Positions 63,641-64,000 of a DNA stretch of 64,000 nt are shown here, in pieces (the stretch's first letter is position 1; each line of letters starts with the position of its first letter). Source of the stretch: Trogon surrucura (lineage: Eukaryota; Chordata; Aves; Trogoniformes; Trogonidae). The notes under the pieces were generated by a model that saw nothing but the letters and a program-made list of their open reading frames with translations, ran no database searches and had not been told where the DNA came from. Made by a program: the position numbers and the translations under genes. Location: assembly GCA_020746105.1 (NCBI GenBank), contig CM036622.1, forward strand, positions 12,572,487 through 12,636,486, in the 5' to 3' direction.

Positions 63641-64000
63641 GAGATCATGGTAAAAGTATTATGTCATTTTTAAATGAAAAGTAGATTCAAAAATAGATTT
63701 AGGAGCACTGTTGAGTCCTACTTAAATGATTCGTCTCTCAGGAAAAAAAGCTTTGAGCTTGAAGAGTTCCCCAGCACAAAACAAGAGGTGAAATAATGAA
63801 CCTGCAAGCCTGGAGATTTGTGAATCTACGAAGCATCCATAAAATCCAAATGACATAAGTGAAAACACATGTTGATCCTCTGATATTCACACCACTATTA
63901 AAAATGAAAAATGATCAAGACAGAAGATCCTCTAGGGAGTCCAGAAACTTTTATGTACATGTTATTTCAGTGTGTGCACATGTACCTCTTCAAACAACAA
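63641..64000. other. Window end, no feature recognised
   Basis: AT-rich sequence without a supported exon, repeat or regulatory element. Confidence 0.5.

Noticed and set aside
1-64000. tRNA, rRNA, microRNA, CRISPR array or bacterial-type operon
   Set aside because: None of the defining patterns were seen by eye: no cloverleaf with A/B boxes, no rRNA blocks and no regularly spaced repeat-spacer array. Subtle miRNA or snoRNA hairpins cannot be excluded without folding software.
1-64000. The common ANKRD28 first exon encoding MAFLKLRDQ
   Set aside because: I looked on the minus strand for a matching ATG followed 27 bases later by a CAG|gt donor and found none, so it is probably upstream of the window or absent.

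Overview
This is a vertebrate nuclear genome window, almost certainly from a bird. The signs are five CR1 LINE fragments ending in the avian-type terminal octamer (ATTCTATGAT-like), two avian-type endogenous retrovirus LTRs, AT-rich unique DNA with many short simple repeats, and very short exons separated by 1 to 22 kb introns. There are no bacterial-style genes. Nearly all longer open frames are chance frames or repeat shadows.

The one gene I can recognise is the 5' part of ANKRD28 (PP6 regulatory ankyrin repeat subunit A), on the minus strand. Three internal exons lie at 34126-34209, 12393-12471 and 1563-1633. They have clean splice sites and matching phases and encode the conserved N-terminus through the first two ankyrin repeats. 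The rest of the gene continues below position 1. A first coding exon with an ATG and a phase-0 donor lies at 35285-35401, about 1.1 kb upstream of the first shared exon. It sits beside a CpG-enriched stretch (about 35450-36970) that is a likely promoter. A second, much less certain phase-compatible first exon is at 62996-63163, close to small CpG-rich patches. If real, ANKRD28 would span the entire window.

Layout from low to high coordinates: 1-34 kb holds ANKRD28 introns with CR1 fragments at 4.9-5.5, 8.7-9.0 and 30.5-31.4 kb. 34.1-37 kb holds the 5' exons and CpG region. 37-47 kb is AT-rich DNA without recognisable genes. 47.3-50.25 kb holds two CR1 copies in inverted orientation. 51.0-52.26 kb and 56.8-57.35 kb hold two unrelated, apparently solo LTRs. 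57-64 kb is unique sequence with a G-rich minisatellite and the candidate distal first exon.

The most notable observation is the inverted CR1 pair. Its two copies are identical over 425 bp (48037-48461 against the reverse complement of 49779-50203), yet differ by roughly 10% on both sides of that block. That pattern suggests recent gene conversion between the arms, or an assembly artefact. I found no convincing novel gene system. The other points are alternative 5' exons, short exact tandem duplications, and T(n)A(n) palindromes.
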